The notes under the pieces are model-generated. The model was not told the DNA's origin, searched no databases, and saw nothing but the letters and a program-made list of their open reading frames with translations. Positions 7,415 through 17,600 of a DNA stretch of 64,000 bases are shown piece after piece; the first letter of the stretch is position 1; each line of letters opens with the position of its first letter. Source of the DNA: V1-33 sp039795165 (GTDB lineage Bacteria; Verrucomicrobiota; Verrucomicrobiia; Verrucomicrobiales; V1-33); the NCBI GenBank assembly GCA_039795165.1, contig JBDKER010000029.1:1-64000 (forward strand). The letters run 5' to 3'. A program made the translations under genes and the position numbers.

Positions 7415-9892
7415 CTATGAATTGCGCAGGGTGCCTGCGGTGACGCCGAGCTGGGATTGGGCTCCGAGGGATTGCCAGAGGTGTTCGCCGTGGATATGGC
7501 CGTCGAGCAGGGCGCGGTAGGCTGCGATGATGGAAGTGGTTTCCTCGGGTGATTCCTCGAGGAGTTCGATGCGGAAGTGGGAAAGTCCGGCGTGGCGGAG
7601 CTCATCGAAGTGTCTGGCCCCGGTTTGGGCGACTGCATTGAAGAGGGTATTGCGGCAGCCGACGTCGGCTTTGAGTGGGTGTTCCATGCCGACGCGGTCG
7701 CGCAGTTTCACCTGATGGCGGTCGCAGGGTCGGCCGCAGTCGAGGAACGAGGAACCTTCGGAGAGGAAGGCAGCGAAGACGCAATGCTCCATATGGAACA
7801 TGGGCATGTGCTGGTGGATGATGAGTTCGAACCAGTCCGGCGGGGCGGCGAGGAGGAGGGAAGCGACCTGCGGGGCATTGAGGTCGCAGGAGATGGTGAG
7901 GCGGGCGAGTCCCTGCTCGCGGTAGAATTCCGCGGTGAGTGGGTTGGCGACATTCAGAGAGAAGTCGCCGAAGCAGTCGAGTCCGGTGGAGGAGAAGAAG
8001 CGGACGGCTCCGGGGTTCCGGATGAGGACGCCGTGGGGTCGGGCACGTTCGATGAGGCGGAAGAATCCTTGTTCGTTGGCCTTCTGGATGCGCGGGGTGG
8101 CGAGGACGATGTGGCTCTGGGAATGATCGCGGATCCATGCGGCGGCGTCGGCGTAGCCCCGGATGTCCTCGAGGTCGAGATAGAGCGTGTGGATTCCTGC
8201 GCGGGCGGCGGCTTCGAGCTGGGCGCGCGAGCGGCAGAGGACGTGGAGTTCCGGAGTTCTGGGAATAGAAGCCGTGCGGGCAGCGGCCATGGGAGCGAGC
8301 AGTCGATGCAGGACTTCAGCCGGGGGACGGGAGTCTGATGCGCGGGCCGCGGATTTGGTGGAGTCGGGAGCTTCCGATATCTCGAGGGCGGCTACGAGGC
8401 TGCGGCGCATGCGGTTCAGTTCGCTGACGGGGAGCATGGCGCTGCCTGTCACGGCGAAATCGATGCCTGCGAGGTGCCAGCGGGAACCCCCGAGACGGCC
8501 GAGCTGGGCGGCTGCCATGGCTTCCGTGAGGGGCTGGCGTTGGGCTGGGACGAGCGGCATTTCGGAAGTGACCGATGCCTTGCCTGAGGATTCCGTGATG
8601 ACGAGTGGGGAACCGGTGCGGCCGGTTAGCCGGAGGTGGAGCGGGATGGTGCGCTGCGGCGAGATATTCCCCTGCCATGACGACCGGAGGCGGCGTTCCA
8701 TGGCGGGATCGCTGGTCTTCCAGACGCGCGAGCCGTGAGGGATGAGGTGGGTGCGGAGGCGGCCATTCTGGAACGAGAGGCGGCGACCGTGGATGGCGAA
8801 GATGAAGCCGCCCTGTTCGCGGTTGGTGTCGCCGCCGGTATCGAAGACCACGCCGTCGCCGGGTTTGAGGCCAGCGCCGAGGCGGTCGAGTTCGACCCAG
8901 TCGCGTCCGGTGGCGGTGATCTGACCGGCGAAGGGCCCGCGTTTCTTGGCGAAGCGTCCGTCGACGAGGCGCTGGTGATTGACGCCGTGGAGCCAGCCAG
9001 GGAAGAGGCCGCGGCTGAAGGTCATGGAGAGGTCGTAGCGGTCCTCGCGGGTGATGGTGTCGGTCTCGCCGGCGAGGGCGGCATCGATGGCCTTGCGGTA
9101 GACGCGGGTGACGGCGGCGACGTATTCCGGCGACTTGAGTCGGCCTTCGATTTTGAAGCTGCGGATGCCGAGGGCGACGAGTTCGGGGATTTCGTCGACG
9201 GCGGCGAGGTCCTGGGGTGACAGCAGGTAGGGACGGCCGCCGGTGCTTTTGGTTTCGCCGTCGACGACCAGTTCGTAGGGCATGCGGCAGGCCTGGGCGC
9301 ATTCGCCGCGGTTGGCCGAGCGCTGGCCGAGGCTTTCGCTGGTGAGGCATTGGCCGCTGTAGGCCACGCAGAGGGCACCGTGGACAAAGACTTCGAGCGG
9401 AACCTGTGAATCGCGGAAGCTGGCGAGTTCGCGCAGGGAAAGTTCGCGGGCGAGCACGGCGCGGTCGAGTCCCAGTTCGTTCATGAGGCTGAGACTTTCC
9501 GGCGAGGTGATGGTCATCTGGGTACTCGCGTGGAGTTCGAGCGAAGGAGCCACGGCCCTTGCGAGCCTTGCGAGGCCGATGTCCTGGACGATGATGGCAT
9601 CGACGCCGGCCTCGGCGAGGAGTCGGAGCTGGGCGGCGGCGGCCGGCAATTCCTCCGTGAAGATGAGGGTATTCATGGTCACGAAGCCGCGGACGCCACG
9701 GTCGTGCAGAAATCGCATCACTTCCGGGAGGTCGGCTTCCGTGAAATTATCTGCGCGGAGCCGGGCATTGAAGCGCGGCAGGCCGAAGTAGACCGCGTCC
9801 GCTCCATTGGCGACGGCGGCGCGCACGCATTCGAAATTGCCGGCTGGGGCGAGGAGTTCCGGGGGTTCAGGGTTTGGGCTCGGCTCAGGCAT
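7415..9892 (-). CDS. rlhA: U32 peptidase family protein, RlhA-like 23S rRNA hydroxylation enzyme
   Basis: An 825-residue U32-family protein. It opens with ELLAPAGNFECVRAAV, the typical U32 start, then a TIM-barrel-like core with GALCVAYSGQC and ECAQACR, whose cysteines probably hold an iron-sulfur cluster, and IRSFKIEGR. A long C-terminal part resembles the DUF3656-containing form. In E. coli, RlhA (YdcP) is needed for 5-hydroxylation of C2501 of 23S rRNA, while the shorter TrhP acts on tRNA. Length and the C-terminal domain favour RlhA. At 825 residues it is longer than the roughly 650-residue E. coli protein. It lies in a compact series with proC and DUF4126. Confidence 0.75.
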   Translation of the reverse strand: MPEPSPNPEPPELLAPAGNFECVRAAVANGADAVYFGLPRFNARLRADNFTEADLPEVMRFLHDRGVRGFVTMNTLIFTEELPAAAAQLRLLAEAGVDAIIVQDIGLARLARAVAPSLELHASTQMTITSPESLSLMNELGLDRAVLARELSLRELASFRDSQVPLEVFVHGALCVAYSGQCLTSESLGQRSANRGECAQACRMPYELVVDGETKSTGGRPYLLSPQDLAAVDEIPELVALGIRSFKIEGRLKSPEYVAAVTRVYRKAIDAALAGETDTITREDRYDLSMTFSRGLFPGWLHGVNHQRLVDGRFAKKRGPFAGQITATGRDWVELDRLGAGLKPGDGVVFDTGGDTNREQGGFIFAIHGRRLSFQNGRLRTHLIPHGSRVWKTSDPAMERRLRSSWQGNISPQRTIPLHLRLTGRTGSPLVITESSGKASVTSEMPLVPAQRQPLTEAMAAAQLGRLGGSRWHLAGIDFAVTGSAMLPVSELNRMRRSLVAALEISEAPDSTKSAARASDSRPPAEVLHRLLAPMAAARTASIPRTPELHVLCRSRAQLEAAARAGIHTLYLDLEDIRGYADAAAWIRDHSQSHIVLATPRIQKANEQGFFRLIERARPHGVLIRNPGAVRFFSSTGLDCFGDFSLNVANPLTAEFYREQGLARLTISCDLNAPQVASLLLAAPPDWFELIIHQHMPMFHMEHCVFAAFLSEGSSFLDCGRPCDRHQVKLRDRVGMEHPLKADVGCRNTLFNAVAQTGARHFDELRHAGLSHFRIELLEESPEETTSIIAAYRALLDGHIHGEHLWQSLGAQSQLGVTAGTLRNS

Positions 9893-9907
9893 TGGGGAAG
9901 CGATTGG

Positions 9908-11269
9908 TCAGCTGGCGTTCTGCTGGGGCTGCGTGGGAGCCGGGGGTGGTGAGGGATCCGTGTGGGCCGGGGCTGCGGTCGTGCTGTCGAGCGGGAAGGG
10001 ATCGATGGCTGCCGGGTGGGTGGCGGCCGGGGTTTCTGGAGCAGGCTCCGGCTGGGTGGGCGGACTCTGGCGTTCGCGGAAGATGTCGTCTTGGGGACCT
10101 GCGGGAATTTCCGGGGAAGTCGCGGTGGCTGGCAGGGCCGCTGGTGGTTCTGCGGTGACCACGGTGGTGGTATCCGGGGCGGGGTCCGCATGGGGAATGG
10201 CCGCTGGAATTTCCTCGGCTGGGGTTAGGAGGATGGGGGGAGCATCGTCGGAGGCACCTGAGCGGATGCGGCGGCTGATATCCTTCTGGAGTTGGGCCGC
10301 GAGGGCTTCGTGGCCGCGGGTGAAGCGGAAGGTGGCGACGCGTTTGTCGGCTTTCGAGTAGATGACGAGTGATTCCGAGAGGAAGCTGCTTTCGTGCTGG
10401 GCATCGCAGCCCGGGAGGGAGAGCCGGGCGGCGGAATGGCGGAACCAGCGCCGGGAGAGAAAGACGAGGGCACCGGGGTGTTCGCGGGTGGAGACGAGGG
10501 TGCCGAACGTGTTGGGGAGGAGGTTAGGGAAGCCGCGGACCTTTCCTGTGACGCAGGGGACGGCCCATGTGACGGTGACGGGGCCGCTCAGCTGTGAATG
10601 GAGGAGCATGTCCTGTTCTGCGGTGATGCGGTCCGAGAGGACGACCTTGGCCCGTTCGGATCCTCCTGGCAGGCGGAGTTTCTTCCACATGAGGTAGAGG
10701 TTCGCCTTCATGAGCCGGAATAGCTTTGGCAGGAGCATCCAGAGAATGACGACGAGAGAGATGCAGGTGATGAGACCTGCGAGCGGGTGGAGCAGGAGGA
10801 GGGCGAAGATTCCGGCGACGGCGATGTCTTCCGCGATGCTTGTGAGGATATTTGAAAGCGGTTCCGGGGTCGTGTTGATGAGGAGCCGAAGGCCTGCCTT
10901 GGTCATGTGCGTGGTGAGGCCGGCGAGGCCTGCCAGAATGCCCGCGGCGGCACGGTAGGCCGGATCCGCATTTCCCATGACTTCGAGAGCGAGAAGGACC
11001 GCCCCGGCCGGGCGGATCACCGTGTGCAGCGCGTCCCACAGACTGTCGACCCACGGCACCTTGTCCACGAATGCCTCCAGCAGAAAGAGCAGGAATGCGA
11101 CTGTCATGACCGCCGGATGCGAGACCAGCGGAAGGCTTCCGCTCAGGCCGATGGCATCGAGCCAGCCCATGCGGGAGGCGAGGCCAGCGAGGAAGGTGGT
11201 GAGGTAGAGATTGATCCCGGACAGGAAGGCGAGACCGAGGGCGAGGCTGAGAATGCTGACAGCAGGCAT
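9908..11269 (-). CDS. DUF4126 integral membrane protein with Pro/Ala-rich tail
   Basis: A 453-residue protein. The N-terminal 190 residues match DUF4126: a first hydrophobic helix with SGINLYLT, a KVPWVDSLWDALHT motif, then several further membrane helices. A soluble region of about 140 residues follows, then a low-complexity Pro/Thr/Ala tail of about 110 residues ending PQQNAS. Function of DUF4126 is unknown. The gene sits 21 bp after proC and 15 bp before the U32 gene, so it is likely cotranscribed. The disordered tail may extend into the cytoplasm or periplasm; topology was not determined. Confidence 0.75.
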   Translation of the reverse strand: MPAVSILSLALGLAFLSGINLYLTTFLAGLASRMGWLDAIGLSGSLPLVSHPAVMTVAFLLFLLEAFVDKVPWVDSLWDALHTVIRPAGAVLLALEVMGNADPAYRAAAGILAGLAGLTTHMTKAGLRLLINTTPEPLSNILTSIAEDIAVAGIFALLLLHPLAGLITCISLVVILWMLLPKLFRLMKANLYLMWKKLRLPGGSERAKVVLSDRITAEQDMLLHSQLSGPVTVTWAVPCVTGKVRGFPNLLPNTFGTLVSTREHPGALVFLSRRWFRHSAARLSLPGCDAQHESSFLSESLVIYSKADKRVATFRFTRGHEALAAQLQKDISRRIRSGASDDAPPILLTPAEEIPAAIPHADPAPDTTTVVTAEPPAALPATATSPEIPAGPQDDIFRERQSPPTQPEPAPETPAATHPAAIDPFPLDSTTAAPAHTDPSPPPAPTQPQQNAS

Positions 11270-11290
11270 GGCAGGGAATTCAGGAAAGGA

Positions 11291-12094
11291 TCAGGACGAA
11301 GGACGGCCGAGTTCGCGGGCGCGGGAGGCCGCGGCGTGCACGCAGCGAATGAGAGCAGAACGGAGGCCGCCTTCTTCGAGGGCAGCGAGGCCTCGGATGG
11401 TGGTGCCGCCCGGGCTGGTCACCTGATCGCGCAGCACGGCCGGGTGGAGGCCGGTTTCGAGCACCATGGCCGCGGCGCCCGCCACCGTCTGGGCTGCCAG
11501 CTGCAGGGCCACTTCGCGGGTAAGTCCTTCATGCACTCCGCCGTCTGCGAGGGCTTCGATGACCGTGTAAATATAAGCCGGGCCGCTGCCGCTGACTCCC
11601 GTGACGGCATCCAGGAGGGGTTCCGCGACCCGTGAAACGGTGCCGACTGCGCCGAGGATGGACGTCGTCGTGGCGATGTCTGCTTCTGTGGCCAGGCGGC
11701 CCGGCGTGAAGGCCGAGGCGCCTTTGCCGACGAGAGCCGGAGTGTTCGGCATGACGCGGACGATGCGGTGGGCGGGAGCGGCTGCTTCCATGTCTGCGAG
11801 GGTGACGCCGGCTGCGATGGAAATGATGAGCTTCGGTGGCAGGCCCTGCAGCGAGGCCAGCAGGGGGACCACCCCGGCAGGCTTGACGCAGACCAGCACG
11901 ACGTCCGCTGCCTCGGCCGCCTGCACATTGTCTGCGGCGATGAGAAGGCCCGGGATGGCGTCGGCAGCTGCCTGCCGCGCGGCTTCGACCGGGTCGCTGA
12001 TGATGATGTCGCGGGGGCTGCAGAGGTTGCGGCTGACGATTCCGCGGAGCAGGGCAGTGCCCATTTTTCCGGAGCCGAGGCAGGCGATGGTCAT
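11291..12094 (-). CDS. proC: Pyrroline-5-carboxylate reductase
   Basis: A 267-residue enzyme reducing 1-pyrroline-5-carboxylate to L-proline with NAD(P)H, the last step of proline synthesis. The N-terminal Rossmann site is GSGKMGTALL. MPNTPALVGKG is the conserved central block. The signature DAVTGVSGSGPAYIY and the following helical dimerisation domain with TSPGGTTIRGL are intact. Length matches the family (about 265-275). It starts 13 bp after the MazG-like gene on the same strand. Confidence 0.95.
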   Translation of the reverse strand: MTIACLGSGKMGTALLRGIVSRNLCSPRDIIISDPVEAARQAAADAIPGLLIAADNVQAAEAADVVLVCVKPAGVVPLLASLQGLPPKLIISIAAGVTLADMEAAAPAHRIVRVMPNTPALVGKGASAFTPGRLATEADIATTTSILGAVGTVSRVAEPLLDAVTGVSGSGPAYIYTVIEALADGGVHEGLTREVALQLAAQTVAGAAAMVLETGLHPAVLRDQVTSPGGTTIRGLAALEEGGLRSALIRCVHAAASRARELGRPSS

Positions 12095-12107
12095 GATTGT
12101 GGAACGG

Positions 12108-12455
12108 TTAGAGTTCGTTGTATTTCAGATTCGAGCCCCGCGCCTTGTCGGCTGGGTAGCGCGATTCGTTGTTTTCGATTTTCTCGAGCATGACGGTGGC
12201 GAGGTCGAGCCCGAGGTTGTCTGCCAGCTCGAAGAGGAGGATGGCGACGTCGGCGATTTCCGAGGCGACCTCTGGTTTTTTGGCTTCGGCGCGCTGCCAT
12301 GATTCTTCCGGGGATTTCCAGACGAAGTGCTGGAGGAGTTCGCCTGCTTCTGCGGCGATGGCGACGGACAGGTCTTTGGGGCTGTGAAACTGGAGCCAGT
12401 CGCGGGCGTCGCGGAATGCGCGGATGCGGGCAGTGATTTCCGGAATGGAGGACAT
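12108..12455 (-). CDS. MazG-like nucleotide pyrophosphohydrolase
   Basis: A 115-residue all-alpha NTP pyrophosphohydrolase of the MazG/RS21-C6 (dCTPase-like) group. The metal-binding glutamates are in IAAEAGELLQHF and a second acidic motif is EIADVAILLFELAD. FRDARDWLQFHSPKDL is typical of the RS21-C6 subgroup. Such enzymes hydrolyse (d)NTPs, often modified dCTP, to monophosphates for pool sanitation. Here it leads the minus-strand series; the 104 bp upstream is shared with a divergent SGNH hydrolase gene and should hold both promoters. Confidence 0.85.
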   Translation of the reverse strand: MSSIPEITARIRAFRDARDWLQFHSPKDLSVAIAAEAGELLQHFVWKSPEESWQRAEAKKPEVASEIADVAILLFELADNLGLDLATVMLEKIENNESRYPADKARGSNLKYNEL

Positions 12456-12559
12456 GCGGTAAGCAATGGCGGGAAAAGGCGTGGCGGCAACGAAAACCCG
12501 CGGGTGCGGAAGGGTGCGGGAGGTGACAGGCCGGAACCCGTGGGCACGTTCGCTTCCTT

Positions 12560-13846
12560 ATGTCTCTGCAAACCTCCCTGTGTCTTACTCTTGCGCTTCT
12601 GCCGGTCATTGCTCGTGCCGACGCACCGCTCAATGCGGTGTCGACGCTGCCGCGGGACGCCCGTCTGGCGGTCGTTGGCGATTCCATTACGGAACAGAAG
12701 CTCTATTCGCGCTACATCGAAGCGTACGTGGTGGCCTGTGCCGGGCGTCCTGATGTCCGTGTCTTTCAGTTCGGCTGGGGTGGCGAGACGGCGGGAGGCT
12801 TTGCCAACCGGGCGGTGAACGACCTTGGCCTATTCCATCCGACCACGGTGACGCTGTGTTACGGGATGAATGACGGCGGCTACCGTCCTTTCGATGAGAA
12901 TACCGGGAAGTCGTATGAGGGATCGATGCGGAACGTGCTGACGATTCTGAAGGAAAATGGGATCAAGCATGTCGTGGTGGGGTCGCCGGGAGCCGTCGAT
13001 ACCTTTCATTTCCGGCGCGACAATTTTGCGCCCAAGTCCGGGGCGGATGGCTACAACGAGACGCTGAGTCAACTGGGCATGATCGGGAAGAAGCTGGCTG
13101 GGGAATTCCAGCAGGTGTTTGCGGATGTGCATCAGCCGATGGTTGAGGCCATGAAGAAAGCGAAGCCTGTGCTTGGGGAACAGTATGCGGTCTGCGGCGG
13201 CGATGGGTTTCATCCTGACGCCAATGGTCATCTGGTGATGGCGGCGGCGTTTCTGAAGGGTTTGGGATGCGATGGCAGCATCGGGAATCTGACGATCGAC
13301 ATGAATGGTGGCGCGAAGGGCAGCGACGGTCATGCCGTCGTGTCCGGCAGCGGTGGCAGTGCGGAATTCGAGAGCGTGCGCTATCCGTTCTGCTTCACGG
13401 GCGACAGCAAGGATCCGCAAGGCACCCGCAGCATTGCGCCATTCCTGCCGTTCAATCAGGACCTCAACCGGCTGACTCTGACCGTGAGCGGACTTTCCGC
13501 GGCGAAGGCCAAGGTCGAGTGGGGTGGAGCCGCGAAGGAATTCAGCCGTGAGCAGCTTGCTGCCGGAGTCAATCTGGCGTCGGAATTCCCGGCGACGCCC
13601 TTTGATGCGAACTTCAGTGATTACCTTGGCAAGGTGGGAGAAAAGCAGCAGTTCGAGACGATGCTGATCAAACAGTTGGTGACGAATTTCCGCTACTTCG
13701 ATGGCGATGCGAAGGCTGATCCGGAGATGGCGGCGGCCTTCCAGACCCTGAAGTCGAAGCTCGCGGCGCGGCATGAAGCACTCGACATGCAGGCCCGCGC
13801 GGCGCTTCGACCGGTGCGCCACACGGTGAAGGTGACTCCGCTCTGA
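12560..13846 (+). CDS. Secreted SGNH/GDSL hydrolase
   Basis: A 428-residue exported esterase-type hydrolase. The signal peptide spans about residues 1-20 (cleavage near ARA-DAPL). Block I is AVVGDSITE with the nucleophilic Ser, block II Gly is in FQFGWGGETA, block III is CYGMNDGG, and block V is GGDGFHPDANGH with the Asp/His pair. A C-terminal beta-rich region of about 180 residues has no assignment. PVC bacteria encode many such proteins, commonly acetyl- or rhamnogalacturonan-acetyl-esterase-like; the substrate here is unknown. It is transcribed divergently from the MazG-like gene and converges on pgsA. Confidence 0.85.
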   Translation: MSLQTSLCLTLALLPVIARADAPLNAVSTLPRDARLAVVGDSITEQKLYSRYIEAYVVACAGRPDVRVFQFGWGGETAGGFANRAVNDLGLFHPTTVTLCYGMNDGGYRPFDENTGKSYEGSMRNVLTILKENGIKHVVVGSPGAVDTFHFRRDNFAPKSGADGYNETLSQLGMIGKKLAGEFQQVFADVHQPMVEAMKKAKPVLGEQYAVCGGDGFHPDANGHLVMAAAFLKGLGCDGSIGNLTIDMNGGAKGSDGHAVVSGSGGSAEFESVRYPFCFTGDSKDPQGTRSIAPFLPFNQDLNRLTLTVSGLSAAKAKVEWGGAAKEFSREQLAAGVNLASEFPATPFDANFSDYLGKVGEKQQFETMLIKQLVTNFRYFDGDAKADPEMAAAFQTLKSKLAARHEALDMQARAALRPVRHTVKVTPL

Positions 13847-13958
13847 GGTCGGCGGTGTTACGGTGACTTTCTCCTGCGGGGCTGACTGGGCTGTGGCCTT
13901 GCGGCCCTGCGGGAGGATGCCGGTGGCGGAGAAAGGAGCGTGGAAGTTTCCCGCGCGG

Positions 13959-14549
13959 TCAGCAGTCGCGCATGACGAGGCTACGGTTTTTCCAGAAATA
14001 GGCGAAGCCCGACCAGATGGTGGTGATGCCCGTGATGGCGAGGAGAATGGGAATGGCCCAGCGTGTGTCGAGCAGCGGGGCTTTGAACAGGGGAGCACAC
14101 CATGCGAAGGGGGGTTCTGCGGAAGCTCGCAGCAGCAGCAGGTAGCTGGCTGTGATCATTTGCCACACCGTCTTCTGCTTGCCGAGTCGGTCTGCGGAAA
14201 GAACGGCACCCTGGGCTGATGCCACGAGGCGGAGCCCGGTAACCAGAAATTCCCGGGCGAGGATTGCGATGACCAGCCAGCCCGGAAGCGTGCCGCAGCG
14301 GTCGTCCATGAGAACCACGAAAGCCGCTGCCATGAGGACCTTGTCCGCGAGGGGATCCATGAGCTTTCCGAAGGCCGTGATGAGATTTCGTTCCCGCGCA
14401 ATTCTTCCATCCAGATAGTCCGTGAACGAAGCGATCCCGAAGATGATGGCCGCCGCCGAAAACGCCCACGGCAGGCCGGAATAGGCCAGGACGACGAAGA
14501 CGATCGTCAGGCCAAGCCGGGCAACGGTCAGCTGGTTCGGCAGGTTCAT
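13959..14549 (-). CDS. pgsA: CDP-diacylglycerol-glycerol-3-phosphate 3-phosphatidyltransferase
   Basis: A 196-residue polytopic inner-membrane enzyme making phosphatidylglycerol phosphate, the committed step of PG/cardiolipin synthesis. MNLPNQLTVARL is the typical start (14549). The CDP-alcohol phosphatidyltransferase signature is complete: DYLDGRIAR, then G at the eighth following spacer position, then DPLAD with its two aspartates. TGLRLVAS and the KQKTVWQM segment also fit PgsA. It converges on the SGNH gene and diverges from the alpha-2-macroglobulin gene with a 150-bp shared upstream region. Confidence 0.93.
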   Translation of the reverse strand: MNLPNQLTVARLGLTIVFVVLAYSGLPWAFSAAAIIFGIASFTDYLDGRIARERNLITAFGKLMDPLADKVLMAAAFVVLMDDRCGTLPGWLVIAILAREFLVTGLRLVASAQGAVLSADRLGKQKTVWQMITASYLLLLRASAEPPFAWCAPLFKAPLLDTRWAIPILLAITGITTIWSGFAYFWKNRSLVMRDC

Positions 14550-14699
14550 GCGGGGAAGGATGCGGGAAAGCCTTTGTCCATGGCGGCGGGGTGGGCGCTG
14601 CACAAGGCGATTCCGCCAAGTGGGCAGTGTTGTGGACGCGACGATTTCCGGCGAATCTCTGGTCACCGGCAACCGCCTGTGATACCATGCGGTACTTCC

Positions 14700-17600
14700 A
14701 TGAAAATCCTGACTGCTGGCTGGTGTGTGTTTGTGCTGATGGCCGGGGGCCTGCGGGCTGCCGGGCCGGAGACTGCGAAGAGTCCGGAGGCAGTTGCTGA
14801 CGCTGCCCCGGGAGCCGTCCGGTTGCTCGTTCCGCTGGCTGGTCAGCCGGGGGATGTGGAAGTGCAGTTTCCGTCCGCGATGGTGGAGTCGGCTGCGGTC
14901 GGGCGCGATGCCGAGGCTGGGACGATTCTTGCGGTGACTCCGCCGGAGAACGTGCCGCTGCGGTGGCGGAGCACGCGGAGTGCCGTGCTGCCGGTGGGGC
15001 AACTGCCGATCGGGGCGTCGCTCACGGTGGCTCTCAAGGCAGGCCTGCGGGATCTGAGCGGCAAGGAAGTGGTGGTGCCGGCTCCCGTGGTCATGCAGGG
15101 CCCGGCGTTTCGGGTGACGCATGCGACGCCCCGCTGGTTTCCGCAGGGTGGGGCTGGGGCGCGGCTGCCGCGGACCATGCTTTTCTTCAATGACGAAGTC
15201 GATGCGGCCCTCATGGGGATGCATGCGGAATTTGCGGATGCCATCGGGCGCAAGGTGCCTGTGAAGGTTAGTGTTCCGAAGCGTTCTGCGCTGCGGCGGC
15301 TACCGGTTCCGGTGGGTACGTGGGCGGCGCAGCAGAAATCCGGGAACGAACCTTCCGCTGATCAGCCGCTTACCTCTGTGGTGGCACTTGAGCCGATGGA
15401 AGCCCTGCCGGTGGGAGAGAAGTGGGCCCTTGTGATCCGGGCGGGTCTTGCCAACCGCAGCCGCACGGCCCTGCTGCCGCAGGAATACCGACTGCCGATT
15501 GGCGACATTCCACCGTTTGTGATCATGGGAGCGGAAGGTCAGCCGAAGCTCGACGGGCCACGGACTCTCGTCATTCATGCCAATAAGGTGATGGCCACCG
15601 AGGGCAGTCCCGTGAACTGGACGGAATGGGTCGAGATCAATCCCACGCCTGGTGAACTGAAATGGCAATCGTCCGGCTCGACGGCGACGGCGACGGGTTC
15701 CTTTGCGCTGGGCATTGAATACAATGTCCGAGTGAAGTCCGGGCTGACTGCGGCGGATGGGACCGTGCTGGCAGCCCCGGCGGCGTACCGGGTGACCTTT
15801 GCGCCGCACGCCCCGCATCTTTCTCTGCCGGCCTTCGATGCGCCGCAGTGGCTGCATGGGCAGGCGGAATTCGCCATCTCATCAGCCAACCTGCAGGGCG
15901 TGGATCTGACCGTGAAGCGGGTGCCGCCCGAACTCGCGCCGCTGGCCCTGCGGGGATACGGTGCGTATGAGCATCAGAAACAGGATGGATCGTTGACGGC
16001 GATTCCGCTGCCTGCCGTGCCTGGCCGGACCGTGCTGCGGAAGTCGCTGCCGTCGGCGGTGAAGATCGACCAGAGCGAACGCTTTGGTTTCACGTGGGCG
16101 GAAGCAGGCGGGGGGCAGCGCCAGCCCGGCCTGTACTTTGTGAATGCGGAAGGATCTCCGAAGGATCCTGCGTTGGACGGATCGGGTGGCGGGAGTTCAT
16201 ACGGGTCGCAGCGGCGGGGCGGACAAGCGGTGATCATGCTGACCGACCTTGGTGTCGCATGGAAGCGCGGGGTGGCGCAGACGTCTGTGCTCGTCTTTTC
16301 GCACAGCACGGGAGTCCCCGTGGGCGGAGCGCGGGTGGCCTTGTTCAATGCGGACGCCGAGCCAGTCCGGGAAGTGGTGGCCGATGCGGATGGACTCGCT
16401 GAATTCCCCCATGAGGGTCTGGCATGGATGGTGGTGAGCCACGGGGAGGATTATCATTGTGCAGCGCTCGGCGGCTCGCGGCATGCGCTGAGTATGTGGT
16501 CGTTCGGCGTGCGTTACGGGAGCCGCAACGACCCGCGCGAAGTACTGCTCTTCAGCGAACGTCCGGTGCATCAGCCCGGTGAAACCGTCTACCTGAAGGC
16601 CATCAGCCGGATGGTACGGAATGAAGTGGTCGAGCTGCCTCCGGCGGGCGAAAAGGCGAGGCTGGCGCTGCACGATCCCCAGGGCCGTCTGCTCCATGAG
16701 TCGGAGATCGGTTTTTCGGAAACGGGATCGTTCGACGGAACGCTCACGCTGCCATCGGGGGTGGTGGGCTGGTTCCGTGCGGAGATTTCCTTTCCGGAGC
16801 CGCCCGGGCCCGATGGCAAGGAACGCCGCCGCCGGGAATTCAGCACGTTTCTCCTCGTGCAGGAATATCAGCCGAACGCATTCCGTATCGCGTTCGGCGA
16901 CGACACCGTGCGTCGCGAGGGGGAAATGCTGCACCTTCCCGTGCAGGCCGCCTATCTCATGGGCAAGACGCTCAGCAAGGCGACCCTGCGCTGGACCGCG
17001 AGACTGAGCCCGGAAGGCTTTTCCCACGAAAAGTGGACGGACTATCAATTCGGTCTGGCCGACACCAGTTATGTCTGGGATGGCTCGCGCTATCATGAAA
17101 TGGAAGCTGCCGAGCTTTCCGTTCCCGTCCTCACGGGGCAGGGAAGTCTGACGCTTTCCGAGACCGGTACGGCTGAGATTGCGGCTCCCGTGCCCGCCGC
17201 CTTCGGACCGCCGGGACCGAAACGGATCAGCATCGGGGCCGAAATCACCGACATCAATCAGCAGACGATTGCTGCGCAATGGAATCGGCTGGAGCATTCG
17301 TCCGCGTTCTATCTGGGAGCGAAGCGCAGTGGCAATGCGGTGGCGGTGGGCGAGGAAGTGACCCTGCAGCTGGCGGCCGTGAGTCCGGATGGCGCGCGCC
17401 ATGCGGAACCCCTGACCATCGAGGCGGAGATTCAGCACCTTGGATGGAATGCCGTGAGGGTCGAGACTGCGGGTGGCGGCACGGCGGTGCGCAGCGATCC
17501 GGTTTTTGCGACGGTGATGAAGAAGCCGCTCGAAATGGTGCCTGGAAATGATGCAGGGCTGTCGTTCCGGCCGGAAGTTCCCGGCACGCATCTCATAATT

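Noticed and set aside
13890..13930. Imperfect stem between the SGNH gene and pgsA as a terminator
   Set aside because: The 12-bp arms have two mismatches and no T tract follows on either strand, so it was not listed.
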